A DNA stretch of 64,000 nt from Calliopsis andreniformis (Eukaryota > Arthropoda > Insecta > Hymenoptera > Andrenidae). Positions 1-11,213 of the stretch are shown piece after piece. The position numbers were made by a program, and so were the translations under genes. The stretch covers positions 9,180,157-9,244,156 of the forward strand of contig NW_027480429.1 in NCBI RefSeq assembly GCF_051401765.1. The letters run 5' to 3'. Numbering within the stretch: position 1 is the first letter of the stretch; each line of letters begins with the position of its first letter. Below the pieces are notes generated by a model that worked only from the letters and a program-made list of their open reading frames with translations, was not told where the DNA came from and did no database searches.

Positions 1-166
1 GCCCGGAAAGTAGAAATGACCATAACTTTCATACTGGTTGCAATTATTCGTTTTATATGATGGAAAAACTGTTGTATTTATATTGTATTTTATGCTTCTG
101 GCGTTCACTTCTTAGGCCCTAACTATTCGATCTGGAGGAACAACGCCCTAGGGTGAAGCCTAGGTT
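1..166. repeat. Reference monomer defining the register
   Basis: This is the first complete monomer and fixes the numbering used here: GCCCGG is position 1 and CCTAGGTT the end. Positions 41-90 are very AT-rich (about 22% GC in a consensus), including the tract TTGTATTTATATTGTATTTT. Positions 101-166 and 1-10 are GC-richer. A consensus has seven CpG sites, at about 4, 9, 49, 58, 102, 128 and 144. This copy carries the TATATGATGG form of the CENP-B-like site and a private change, CTGGAGGAAC where most monomers read CTGGTGGAAC or CTGGTGGAGC. Confidence 0.95.
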
Positions 167-264
167 GCCCGGTACGTAGAAATGACCATCACTTTCAAAC
201 TGGTTGCAATTATTCGTTTTATACAATGGAAAAACTGTTCTATTTATTTTGTATCTTATGCTTC

Positions 265-314
265 GGGCGTTGACTTCTAAGGCCCTAACTGTCTGATCTG
301 GTGGAGCAACGCCC
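265..314. other. 8-bp inverted repeat with 34-nt loop (representative)
   Basis: GGGCGTTG at 265-272 is the exact reverse complement of CAACGCCC at 307-314, separated by 34 bases. Monomers with TTCTGGCGTTG keep 7 of the 8 pairs. Those with GGCATTG or AACACC lose one pair at a CpG. The dyad lies in the GC-richer half of the monomer. It could extrude as a hairpin; no function is shown. Confidence 0.6.
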
Positions 315-543
315 TAGAGTGAAACCTAGGTTGCCCGGAACGTAGAAATGACCATTACTTTCACACTGTTTGCAATTATTCCTTTTATACGATGGAAAAG
401 CTGTTGTATTTATATCGTATTTTATGCTTCTGGCGTTGCCTTCTAAGGACCTAACTATTCGATCTGGTGGAGCAACGCCCTGGGGTGAAGCCCACGCTGC
501 TCGGAATGTAGAAATGACCATAACTTTCACATTGGTTGCAATT

Positions 544-560
544 ATTCGTTTTATACGATG
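544..560 (+). other. CENP-B-box-like site (representative copy)
   Basis: Monomer positions 46-62 read ATTCGTTTTATACGATG. Against the known CENP-B core pattern nTTCGnnnnAnnCGGGn, it matches TTCG, the central A and CG, 7 of 9 defined bases; the last two (GG) are AT here. The same site lies in every monomer, either intact or as ATATGATG, ATACAATG, ATAGAATG or ATTCCTGTTATACG. Within it, TCGT and ACGA form a short dyad around TTTAT. Binding by a CENP-B or pogo-like protein is speculation. Confidence 0.45.
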
Positions 561-1804
561 GAAAAGCTGTTGTATTTATATTGTATTTTATGCCTCTGGC
601 GTTAAATTCTAAGGCCGTAGCTATTAGATGTGGTGGAGCAGCGCACTAGAGTGACGCCTAGGGTGCTCGGAACGTAGAAATGACCATTACTTTCACACTG
701 GTTGCAATTATTCGTTTTATACGATGGAAAAGCTGTTATATTTATATTGTATTTTATGCTTCTGGCATTAACTTCTAAGGCCCTAACTATTCAATCTGTC
801 GGAGCAACGCCCCAGGGTGATGCCTAGGTTGCCCGGGAAGTAGAAATGACCATAACTTTCATACTGGTTGCAATTATTCGTTTTAAATGATGGAAAAACT
901 GTTGTATTTATATTGTATTTTATGCTTCGGGCGTTGGCTTTTAAGGCCCTAACTGTTTGATCTGGTGGAGCAACGCCCTAGAGTGAAGACTAGGTTGCCC
1001 GGAAAGTAGAAATGACCATATCTTTCATACTGGTTGCAATTATTCGATTTTTATGTTGGAAAAACTGTTGTATTTATATTGTATTTAATGCCTCTGGCGT
1101 TCACTTCTTAGGCCCTAACTATTCGATCTGGTGGAACAACGACCTAGGGTGAATCCTAGGTCGCCCGGAACGTAGAAATGACCATAACTTTTACACTGGT
1201 AGCAATTATTCGTTTTATACAATGGAAAACTGTTCTTTTTATTTTGTATTTAATGCTTCGGGCGTTGGCTTCTAAGGCCCTAACTGTTTGACCTGGTGGA
1301 GCAACGCCCTATAGTGAAGCCTAGGTTGCCCGGTACGTAGAAATGACCATCACTTTCAAACTGGCTGCAATTATTCGTTTTATACGATGGAAAAGCTGTT
1401 GTATTTATATCGTATTTTATGCCTCTGGCGTTGACTTCTTGGGCCCTAAATATTCCATCAGGTGGAACAACGCCCTAGGGTGAAGCCTAGGTTGCCCGGA
1501 ATGTAGAAATGACCATAACTTTCACACTGGTTGCTATTATTCGTTTTATACGATGGAAAAACTGTTGTATCTATATTGTATTTTATGCTTCTGGCGTTCA
1601 CTTCTTAGGCCCTAACTATTCGATCTGGTGGAGCAACGCCCTAGAGCGAAGCCTAGGTTGCCCGGAACGTAGAAAGGACCATCACTTTCAAACTGGTTGC
1701 AATTAATCCTGTTATACGATGGAAAAACTGTTGTATTTTTATTGCATTTTATGCTTCGGGCCTTGACTTCTAAGGCCCTAACTATTCAATCTGTTGGAGC
1801 AACG

Positions 1805-1823
1805 CCCTAGGGTGAAGCCTAGG
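1805..1823. other. Paired CCTAGG palindromes (representative)
   Basis: CCCTAGGG at 1,805-1,812 is a perfect 8-bp palindrome. A second CCTAGG lies at 1,818-1,823, 12 bp after the first CCTAGG. Together they can form a 6-bp stem with the loop GTGAAG. The second CCTAGG is present in most monomers. The first is often changed to CCTAGAG, CCTAGCG, CCTCGAG or CCTGGGG. Confidence 0.6.
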
Positions 1824-1950
1824 TTGCCCGGAAAGTAGAAATGACCATAACTTTCATACTGATTGCAATTATTCGTTTTATATGATGGAAAAACTGTTGT
1901 ATTTATATTGTATTTTATGCTTCTGGCGTTCACTTCTTAGGCCCTAACTA

Positions 1951-3444
1951 TTCGATCTGGTAGAACAACGGCCTAGGGTGAAGCCTAGGTTGCCCGGAAC
2001 GTAGAAATGAACATAACTTTTACACTGGTAGCAATTATTCGTTTTATACAATGGAAAAACTGTTCTATTTATTTTGTATTTAATGCTTCGGGCGTTGGCT
2101 TCTAGGGCCCTAACTGTTTGATCTGGTGGAGCGACGCCCTAGAGTGAAACCTAGGTTGCCCGGAACGTAGCAATGACCACAACTTTCACACTGGTTGCTA
2201 TTATTCGTTTTATACGATGGAAAAACTGTTATATTTATATTGTATTTTATTCTTCTGGCGTTCACTTCTTAGGCCCGAACTATTCGATCTGGTGGAACAA
2301 CGCCATAGGGTGAAGCCTAGTTTGCCCGGAACGTAGAATAGACCATAACGTTTACACTGGCAGCAATTATTCGTTTTATACAATGGAAAAACTGTTCTAT
2401 TTATTTTGTATTTTATGCTTCGGGCGTTGACTTCTAAGGCTCTAACTGTTTGATCTGGTAGAGCAACGCCCTAGAGTGAAGGCTAGGTTGCCCGGTACGT
2501 AGAAATGACCATCACTTTCAAACTGGTTGCAATTATTCGTTTTATACGATGGTAAAGCTGTTGTATTTATATCGTATTTTATGCTTCTGGCGTTGACTTC
2601 TTAGGCCCTAACTATTCGATCCGGTGGAGCAGCGCCCTAGAGTGAAGCCTAGGTTTCTCGGAATGTAGAAATGACCATTACTTTCACACTGGTTGCAATC
2701 ATTCGTTTTATACGATGGAAATGCTGTTGTATTTATATTGTATTTTATGCGTCTGGCGTTGACTTCTAAGGCCGTAGCTATTAGATGTGGTGGAGCAACG
2801 CCCTAGAGTGACGCCTAGGGTGCTCGGAACGTAGAAATGACCATTACTTTCACACTGGTTGCAATTATTCGTTTTATACGATGGAAAAACTGTTGCATTT
2901 ATATTGTATTTTAAGTTTCTGGCATTCACTTCTTAGGCCCTAACTATTCGATCTGATGGAGCAACGCCCTAGAGTGAAGCCTAGGTTGCCCGGAAAGTAG
3001 AAATGACCATAACTTTCATACTGGTTGCAATTATTCGTTTTATATGATGGAAAAACTGTTGTATTTATATTGTATTTTATGCTTCGGGCGTTCACTCCTT
3101 AGGCCCTAACTATTCGATCTGGTGGAACAACGGCCTGGGGTGAAGCCTAGGTTGCCCGGAACGTAGAAATGACCATAACTTTTACACTGGTAGCAATTAT
3201 TCGTTTTATACAATGGAAAAACTGTTCTATTTATTTTGTATTTAATGCTTCGGGCGTTGGCTTCTAGGGCCCTAACAGTTTGATCTGGTGGAGCGACGCC
3301 CTAGAGTGAAACCTAGGTTGCCCGGAACGTAGCAATGACCACAACCTTCACACAGGTTGCTATTATTCGTGTTATACGATGGAAAAACTGTTATATTTAT
3401 ATTGTATTTTATTCTTCTGGCGTTCACTTCTTAGGCCCGAACTA
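1951..3444. repeat. 9-monomer unit, copy 1 (1,494 bp)
   Basis: Nine monomers that recur directly downstream at a shift of exactly 1,494 bp (9 x 166). Markers shared with copy 2 include CTGGTAGAACAACGGCC at the start, GTAGAAATGAACATAAC, GCAATGACCACAAC, the CTTTTACACTGGTAGC monomer and the subtype with AGCTATTAGATG or AGCTATTGGATG. The start lies at about 1,945-1,963, where GCCCTAAC versus GCCCGAAC still differs between copies. Confidence 0.85.
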
Positions 3445-4905
3445 TTCGATCTGGTAGAACAACGGCCTAGGGTGAAGCCTAGGTTGCCCGGAACGTAGAA
3501 ATGAACATAACTTTTACACTGGTAGCAATTATTCGTTTTATACAGTGGAAAAACTGTTCTATTTATTTTGTATTTAATGCTTCGGGCGTTGGCTTCTAGG
3601 GCCCTAACTGTTTGATCTGGTGGAGCGACGCCCTAGAGTGAAACCTAGGTTGCCCGGAACGTAGCAATGACCACAACTTTCACACTGGTTGCTATTATTC
3701 GTTTTATACGATGGAAAAACTGTTATATTTATATTGTATTTTATTCTTCTGGCGTTCACTTCTTAGGCCCGAACTATTCGATCTGGTGGAACAACGCCAT
3801 AGGGTGAAGCCTAGGTTGCCCGGAACGTAGAATTGACCATAACGTTTACACTGGTAGCAATTTTTCGTTTTATACAATGGAAAAACTGTTCTATTTATTT
3901 TGTATTTTATGCTTCGGGCGTTGACTTCTAAGGCCCTAACTGTTTGATCTGGTGGAGCAACGCCCTAGAGTGAAGGCTAGGTTGCCCGGTACGTAGAAAT
4001 GACCATCACTTTCAAACTGGTTGCAATTATTCGTTTTATACGATGGAAAAGCTGTTGTATTTATATCGTATTTTATGCTTCTGGCGTTGACTTCTTAGGC
4101 CCTAACTATTCGATCCGGTGGAGCAGCGCCCTAGAGTGAAGCCTAGGTTTCTCTGAATGTAGAAATGACCATTACTTTCACACTGGTTGCAATCATTCGT
4201 TTTATACGATGGAAAAGCTGTTGTATTTATATTGTATTTTATGCCTCTGGCGTTGACTTCTAAGGCCGTAGCTATTGGATGTGGTGGAGCAGCGCCCTAG
4301 AGTGACGCCTAGGGTGCTCGGAGCGTAGAAATGACCATTACTTTCACACTGGTTGCAATTATTCGTTTTATACGATGGAAAAACTGTTGCATTTATATTG
4401 TATTTTATGCTTCTGGCGTTCACTTCTTAGGCCCTAACTATTCGATCTGGTGGAGCAACGCCCTAGAGTGAAGCCTAGGTTGCCCGGAAAGTAGAAATGA
4501 CCATAACTTTCATACTGGTTGCAATTATTCGTTTTATATGATGGAAAAACTGTTGTATTTATATTGTATTTTATGCTTCTGGCGTTCACTCCTTAGGCCC
4601 TAACTATTCGATCTGGTGGAACAACGGCTTGGGGTGAAGCCTAGGTTGCCCGGAACGTAGAAATGACCATAACTTTTACACTGGTAGTAATTATTCGTTT
4701 TACACAATGGAAAAACTGTTCTATTTATTTTGTATTTAATGCTTCGGGCGTTGGCTTCTAGGGCCCTAACAGTTTGATCTGGTGGAGCGAAGCCCTAGAG
4801 TGAAACCAAGGTTGCCCGGAACGTAGCAATGACCACAACTTTCGCACTGGTTGCTATTATTCGTTTTATACGATGGAAAAACTGTTATATTTATATTGTA
4901 TTTTA
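3445..4905. repeat. 9-monomer unit, copy 2
   Basis: Matches the preceding unit at +1,494 bp until about 4,905. There copy 2 reads TTTTATGCTTCGGGCATTG while copy 1 has TTTTATTCTTCTGGCG. Scattered single-base differences, such as TAGTAATT at about 4,687 and AGCGAAGCCC at about 4,788, show that this duplication is not among the youngest. Confidence 0.82.
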
Positions 4906-5589
4906 TGCTTCGGGCATTGACTTCTAAGGCCCTAACTATTCGATCTGGTGGAACAACGGCCTAGGGTGAAGCCTAGGTTGCCCGGAACGTAGATATGACC
5001 ATAACTTTTACTCTCGTAGCAATTATTCGTTTTATAGAATGGAAAAACTGTTCTATTTATTTTGTATTTTATGCTTCGGGCGTTGACTTCTAAGGCCCTA
5101 ACTATTACATCAGGTGGAACAACGCCCTAGGGTGAAGCCTAGGTTGCCCGGCAAGTAGAAATGACCATAACTTTCACACTGGCAGCAATTATTCGTTTTA
5201 TACGATGGAAAAACTGTTCTACTTATCTTGTATTTTATGCTTCGGGCGTTGACTTCTAAGGCCCTAGCTATTCGATCTGGTGGAGCAACGACCTCGAGTG
5301 AAGCGTAGGTTGCCCGGTACGTAGAAATGACCATCACTTTCAAACTGGTTGCAATTATTCCTGTTATATGATGGAAAAACTGTTGTATTTTTATTGCATT
5401 TTATGCTTCGGGCACTGACTTCTAAGGCCCTAACAATTCAGTCTGTTGGAGCAACGCCCTAGGGTGAAGCCTAGGTTGCCCGGCAAGTAGAAATGACCAT
5501 AACCTTCATACTGGTTGCAATTATTCGTTTTATATGATGGAAAAACTGTTGTATTTATATTGTATTTTATGCTTCGGGCGTTCACTTCT
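4906..5589. repeat. Mixed satellite monomers between two higher-order blocks
   Basis: About four monomers bridging the 9-monomer and 15-monomer blocks. They include the subtype with CTTATCTTGTATTTTATGC and GTAGGTTGCCCGGTACG. The part from about 4,990 to 5,423 closely resembles the right end of the window (about 63,567-64,000), including the motif CATCAGGTGGAAC. No gene or other element is present. Confidence 0.8.
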
Positions 5590-8079
5590 TAGGCCCTAAC
5601 TATTCGATCTGGTGGAACAACGGCCTAGGGTGAAGCCTAGGTTGCCCGGAACGTAGATATGACCATAACTTTTACACTCGTAACAATTATTCGTTTTATA
5701 GAATGGAAAAACTGTTCTATTTATTTTGTATTTAATGCTTCGGGCGTTGGCTTTTAGGGCCCTAACAGTTTGATCTGGTGGAGCGACGACCTAGAGTGAA
5801 ACCTAGGTTGCCCGGAACGTAGCAATGACCACAACTTTCGCACTGGTTGCTATTATTCGTTTTATACGATGGAAAAACTGTTATATTTATATTGTATCTT
5901 ATTCTTCTGGCGTTCACTTCTTAGGCCCGAACTATTCGATCTGCTGGAACAACGCCCTAGGGTGAAGCCTAGGTTGCCCGGAACGTAGAATTGACCATAA
6001 CGTTTACACTGGTAGCAATTATTCGTTTTATACAATGGAAAAACTGTTCTATTTATTTTGTATTTTATGCCTTGGGCGTTGACTTCTAAGGCCCTAACTA
6101 TTCGATCTGGTGAAGGAGCGCCCTAGCGTGAAGCCTAGGTAGCTCGGAATGTATAAATGACCATTACTTTCACACTGGTTGCAATCATTCGTTTTATACG
6201 ATGGAAAAGCTGTTGTATTTATACTGTATTTTATGCCTCTGGCGTTGACTTCTAAGGCCGTAGCTATTAGATGTGGTGGAGCAACGCCCTAGAGTGACGC
6301 CTAGGGTGCTCGGAACGTAGAAATGACCATTACTTTCACACTGGTTGCAATTATTCGTTTTATACGATGGAAAAACTGTTGTATTTATATCGTATTTTAT
6401 GCTTCTGGCTTTGACTTCTTAGGCCCTAACTATTCCATCAGGCGGAACAACGCCCTAGCGTGAAGCCTAGGTTGCCCGGCAAGTAGAAATGACCATAACT
6501 TTCACACTGGCAGCAATTACTCGTTTTATACGATGGAAAAACTGTTCTATTTATCTTGTATTTTATGCTTCGGGCTTTGACTTCTAAAGCCCTAACTATT
6601 CGATCTGGTGGAGCAACGCCCTCGAGTGAAGCGTAGGTTGCCCGGTACGTAGAAATGACCATAACCTTCATACTGGTTGCAATTATTCGTTTTATATGAT
6701 GTAAAAACTGTTGTATTTATATTGTATTTTATGCTTCGGGCATTGACTTCTAAGGCCCTAACTATTCAATCTGTTGGAGCAACGCCCTAGGATGAAGCCT
6801 AGGTTGCCCGGAAAGTAGAAATGACCATAACTTTCACACTGGTAGCAATTATTCGTTTTATACAATGGAAAAACTGTTCTATTTATTCTGTATTTTATGC
6901 TTCGGGCGTTGACTTCTAAGGCCCTAACTATTCGATCTGGTGGAGCAACGCCCTCGAGTGAAGCCTAGGTTGCCCGGTACATATAAATGACCATCACTTT
7001 CAAATTGGTTGCAATTATTCCTGTTATATGATGGAAAAACTGTTGTATTTTTATTGCATTTTATGCTTCGGGCATTGACTTCTAAGGCCCTAACTATTCG
7101 ATCTGGTGCAGCAGCGCCCTAGCGTGAAGCCTAGGTTGCTCGGAATGTAGAAATGACCATTACTTTCACACTGGTTGCAATCATTCGTTTTATACGATGG
7201 AAAAGCTGTTGTATTTATACTGTATTTTATGCCTCTGGCGTTGACTTCTAAGGCCGTAGCTATTAGATGTGGTGGAGCAACGCCCTAGAGTGACGCCTAG
7301 GGTGCTCGGAACGTAGAAATGACCATTACTTTCACACTGGTTGCAATTATTCGTTTTATACGATGGAAAAACTGTAGCATTTATAATGTATTTTATGCTT
7401 CTGGCGTTCACTTCTTAGGCCCTAACTATTCGATCTGGTGGAGCAACGCCCTAGAGTGAAGCCTAGGTTGCGCGGAACGTAGAAATGACCGTCACTTTCA
7501 AACTGGTTGCAATTAATCCTGTTATACGATGGAAAAACTGTTGTATTTTTATTGCATTTTATGCTTCGGGCACTGACGTCTAAGGCCCTAACTATTCAAT
7601 CTGCTGGAGCAACGCCCTAGGGTGAAGCCTAGGTTGCCCGGAAAGTAGAAATGACCATAACTTTCATACTGGTTGCAATTATTCGTTTTATATGATGGAA
7701 AAACTGTTGTATTTATATTGTATTTTATGCTTCTGGCGTTCACTTCTTAGGCCCTAACTATTCGATCTGGTGCAACAACGGCCTAGGGTGAAGCCTAGGT
7801 TGCCCGGAACGTAGAAATGACCATAACTTTTACACTGGTAGCAATTATTCGTTTTATAGAATGGAAAAACTGTTCTACTTATTTTGTATTTAATTCTTCG
7901 GGCGTTGGCTTCTAGGGCACTAACAGTTTGATCTGGTGGAGCGACGCCCTAGAGTGAAACCTAGGTTGCCCGGAACGTAGCAATGACCACAACTTTCGCA
8001 CTGGTTGCTATTATTCGTTTTATACGATGGAAAAACTGTTATATTTATATTGTATTTTATGCTTCGGGCATTGACTTCT
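5590..8079. repeat. 15-monomer unit, copy A (2,490 bp)
   Basis: Fifteen monomers repeated at exactly +2,490 bp (15 x 166). Copy A carries private changes absent from copy B, including GATGTAAAAACTG near 6,700, GAAGGAGCG near 6,113, GACGACC near 5,787 and CTTTTAGGG near 5,751. I noticed roughly a dozen differences, so the copies are well above 99% identical. The unit contains the subtype with CATCAGGCGGAAC and TCTAAAGCCC. Confidence 0.9.
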
Positions 8080-10569
8080 AAGGCCCTAACTATTCGATCT
8101 GGTGGAACAACGGCCTAGGGTGAAGCCTAGGTTGCCCGGAACGTAGATATGACCATAACTTTTACACTCGCAGCAATTATTCGTTTTATAGAATGGAAAA
8201 ACTGTTCTATTTATTTTGTATTTAATGCTTCGGGCGTTGGCTTCTAGGGCCCTAGCAGTTTGATCTGGTGGAGCGACGCCCTAGAGTGAAACCTAGGTAG
8301 CCCGGAACGTAGCAATGACCACAACTTTCGCACTGGTTGCTATTATTCGTTTTATACGATGGAAAAACTGTTATATTTATATTGTATCTTATTCTTCTGG
8401 CGTTCACTTCTTAGGCCCGAACTATTCGATCTGCTGGAACAACGCCCTAGGGTGAAGCCTAGGTTGCCCGGAACGTAGAATTGACCATAACGTTTACACT
8501 GGTAGCAATTATTCGTTTTATACAATGGAAAAACTGTTCTATTTATTTTGTATTTTATGCCTTGGGCGTTGACTTCTAAGGCCCTAACTATTCGATCTGG
8601 TGAAGCAGCGCCCTAGCGTGAAGCCTAGGTTGCTCGGAATGTATAAATGACCATTACTTTCACACTGGTTGCAATCATTCGTTTTATACGATGGAAAAGC
8701 TGTTGTATTTATACTGTATTTTATGCCTCTGGCGTTGACTTCTAAGGCCGTAGCTATTAGATGTGGTGGAGCAACGCCCTAGAGTGACGCCTAGGGTGCT
8801 CGGAACGTAGAAATGACCATTACTTTCACACTGGTTGCAATTATTCGTTTTATACGATGGAAAAACTGTTGTATTTATATCGTATTTTATGCTTCTGGCG
8901 TTGACTTCTTAGGCCCTAACTATTCCATCAGGCGGAACAACGCCCTAGCGTGAAGCCTAGGTTGCCCGGCAAGTAGAAATGACCATAACTTTCACACTGG
9001 CAGCAATTACTCGTTTTATACGATGGAAAAACTGTTCTATTTATCTTGTATTTTATGCTTCGGGCTTTGACTTCTAAAGCCCTAACTATTCGATCTGGTG
9101 GAGCAACGCCCTCGAGTGAAGCGTAGGTTGCCCGGTACGTAGAAATGACCATAACCTTCATACTGGTTGCAATTATTCGTTTTATATGATGGAAAAACTG
9201 TTGTATTTATATTGTATTTTATGCTTCGGGCATTGACTTCTAAGGCCCTAACTATTCAATCTGTTGGAGCAACGCCCTAGGATGAAGCCTAGGTTGCCCG
9301 GAAAGTAGAAATGACCATAACTTTCACACTGGTAGCAATTATTCGTTTTATACAATGGAAAAACTGTTCTATTTATTCTGTATTTTATGCTTCGGGCGTT
9401 GACTTCTAAGGCCCTAACTATTCGATCTGGTGGAGCAACGCCCTCGAGTGAAGCCTAGGTTGCCCGGTACATATAAATGACCATCACTTTCAAATTGGTT
9501 GCAATTATTCCTGTTATATGATGGAAAAACTGTTGTATTTTTATTGCATTTTATGCTTCGGGCATTGACTTCTAAGGCCCTAACTATTCGATCTGGTGCA
9601 GCAGCGCCCTAGCGTGAAGCCTAGGTTGCTCGGAATGTAGAAATGACCATTACTTTCACACTGGTTGCAATCATTCGTTTTATACGATGGAAAAGCTGTT
9701 GTATTTATACTGTATTTTATGCCTCTGGCGTTGACTTCTAAGGCCGTAGCTATTAGATGTGGTGGAGCAACGCCCTAGAGTGACGCCCAGGGTGCTCGGA
9801 ACGTAGAAATGACCATTACTTTCACACTGGTTGCAATTATTCGTTTTATACGATGGAAAAACTGTAGCATTTATAATGTATTTTATGCTTCTGGCGTTCA
9901 CTTCTTAGGCCCTAACTATTCGATCTGGTGGAGCAACGCCCTAGAGTGAAGCCTAGGTTGCCCGGAACGTAGAAATGACCGTCACTTTCAAACTGGTTGC
10001 AATTAATCCTGTTATACGATGGAAAAACTGTTGTATTTTTATTGCATTTTATGCTTCGGGCACTGACTTCTAAGGCCCTAACTATTCAATCTGCTGGAGC
10101 AACGCCCTAGGGTGAAGCCTAGGTTGCCCGGAAAGTAGAAATGACCTTAACTTTCATACTGGTTGCAATTATTCGTTTTATATGATGGAAAAACTGTTGT
10201 ATTTATATTGTATTTTATGCTTCTGGCGTTCACTTCTTAGGCCCTAACTATTCGATCTGGTGCAACAACGGCCTATGGTGAAGCCTAGGTTGCCCGGAAC
10301 GTAGAAATGACCATAACTTTTACACTGGTAGCAATTATTCGTTTTATAGAATGGTAAAACTGTTCTATTTATTTTGTATTTAATTCTTCGGGCGTTGGCT
10401 TCTAGGGCACTAACAGTTTGATCTGGTGGAGCGACGCCCTAGAGTGAAACCTAGGTTGCCCGGAACGTAGCAATGACCACAACTTTCGCACTGGTTGCTA
10501 TTATTCGTTTTATACGATGGAAAAACTGTTATATTTATATTGTATTTTATGCTTCGGGCATTGACTTCT
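8080..10569. repeat. 15-monomer unit, copy B (2,490 bp)
   Basis: Near-identical tandem copy of the unit starting at 5,590, in register with no net indel. Its left boundary lies where GGGCATTGACTTCTAAGG replaces the GGGCGTTCACTTCTTAGG seen at the start of copy A, so the junction monomer is a hybrid. A segment of this copy at about 8,150-8,980 is the apparent source or sister of sequence at 32,870-33,700. Confidence 0.9.
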
Positions 10570-11213
10570 AAGGCCCTAACTATTCGATCTGGTGGAACAA
10601 CGGCCTAGGGTGAAGCCTAGGTTGCCCGGAACGTAGATATGACCATAACTTTTACACTCGTAGCAATTATTCGTTTTATAGAATGGAAAAACTGTTCTAT
10701 TTATTTTGTATTTAATGCTTCGGGCGATGGCTTCTAGGGCCCTAACAGTTTGATCTGGTGGAGCGACGCCCTAGAGTGAAACCTAGGTTGCCCGGAACGT
10801 AGCAATGACCACAACTTTCGCACTGGTTGCTATTATTCGTTTTATACGATGGAAAAACTGTTATATTTATATTGTATCTTATTCTTCTGGCGTTCACTTC
10901 TTAGGCCCGAACTATTCGATCTGCTGGAACAACGCCCTAGGGTGAAGCCTAGGTTGCCCGGAACGTAGTATTGACCATAACGTTTACACTGGTAGCAATT
11001 ATTCGTTTTATACAATGGAAAAACTGTTCTATTTATTTTGTATTTTATGCCTTGGGCGTTGACTTCTAAGGCCCTAACTATTCGATCTGGTGAAGCAGCG
11101 CCCTATCGTGAAGCCTAGGTTGCTTGGAATGTATAAATGACCATTACTTTCACACTGGTTGCAATCATTCGTTTTATACGATGGAAAAGCTGTTGTATTT
11201 ATACTGTATTTTA
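10570..11213. repeat. 15-monomer unit, truncated copy C
   Basis: Follows copy B at +2,490 bp for about four monomers. It ends inside a monomer at about 11,213, where TTTTATGCCTCTGG is expected but TTTTATTCTTCTGG follows. The junction monomer has the front of one subtype and the back of another, with no change of length. This is the signature of an in-register exchange. Confidence 0.87.

Larger units (their letters stand above)
1..1950. repeat. Divergent mixed satellite monomers (left edge)
   Basis: About 12 monomers of mixed subtypes without a clean higher-order period that I could find. Adjacent monomers differ at many positions, for example the ATACGATGG, ATATGATGG and ATACAATGG forms of the central site, and CTTCTGGCG versus CTTCGGGCG. 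One monomer near 1,226 lacks a single A (GGAAAACTG instead of GGAAAAACTG). It is the only length change I found in the first 11.6 kb. No gene or other element is present. Confidence 0.85.

Noticed and set aside
70..95. TATA-like promoter in TATTTATATTGTATTTTATG
   Set aside because: The AT-rich tract occurs in every monomer and has no associated gene or other promoter element. Satellite transcription is possible but not shown by sequence.
38..130. Half-monomer ancestry: GGTTGCAATTATTCG at about position 36 and GGCCCTAACTATTCG at about position 115 share 10 of 15 bases, about 79 bp apart
   Set aside because: The similarity does not extend convincingly on either side, so an origin from an ~83-bp ancestor is not supported by eye.
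370..612. Plus-strand open frames near 370-612 and 1,509-1,706
   Set aside because: These are also pieces of satellite monomers. Their hydrophobic look (repeated isoleucine and tyrosine codons) comes from the AT-rich tract, and they are not kept in the other 380-odd monomers.
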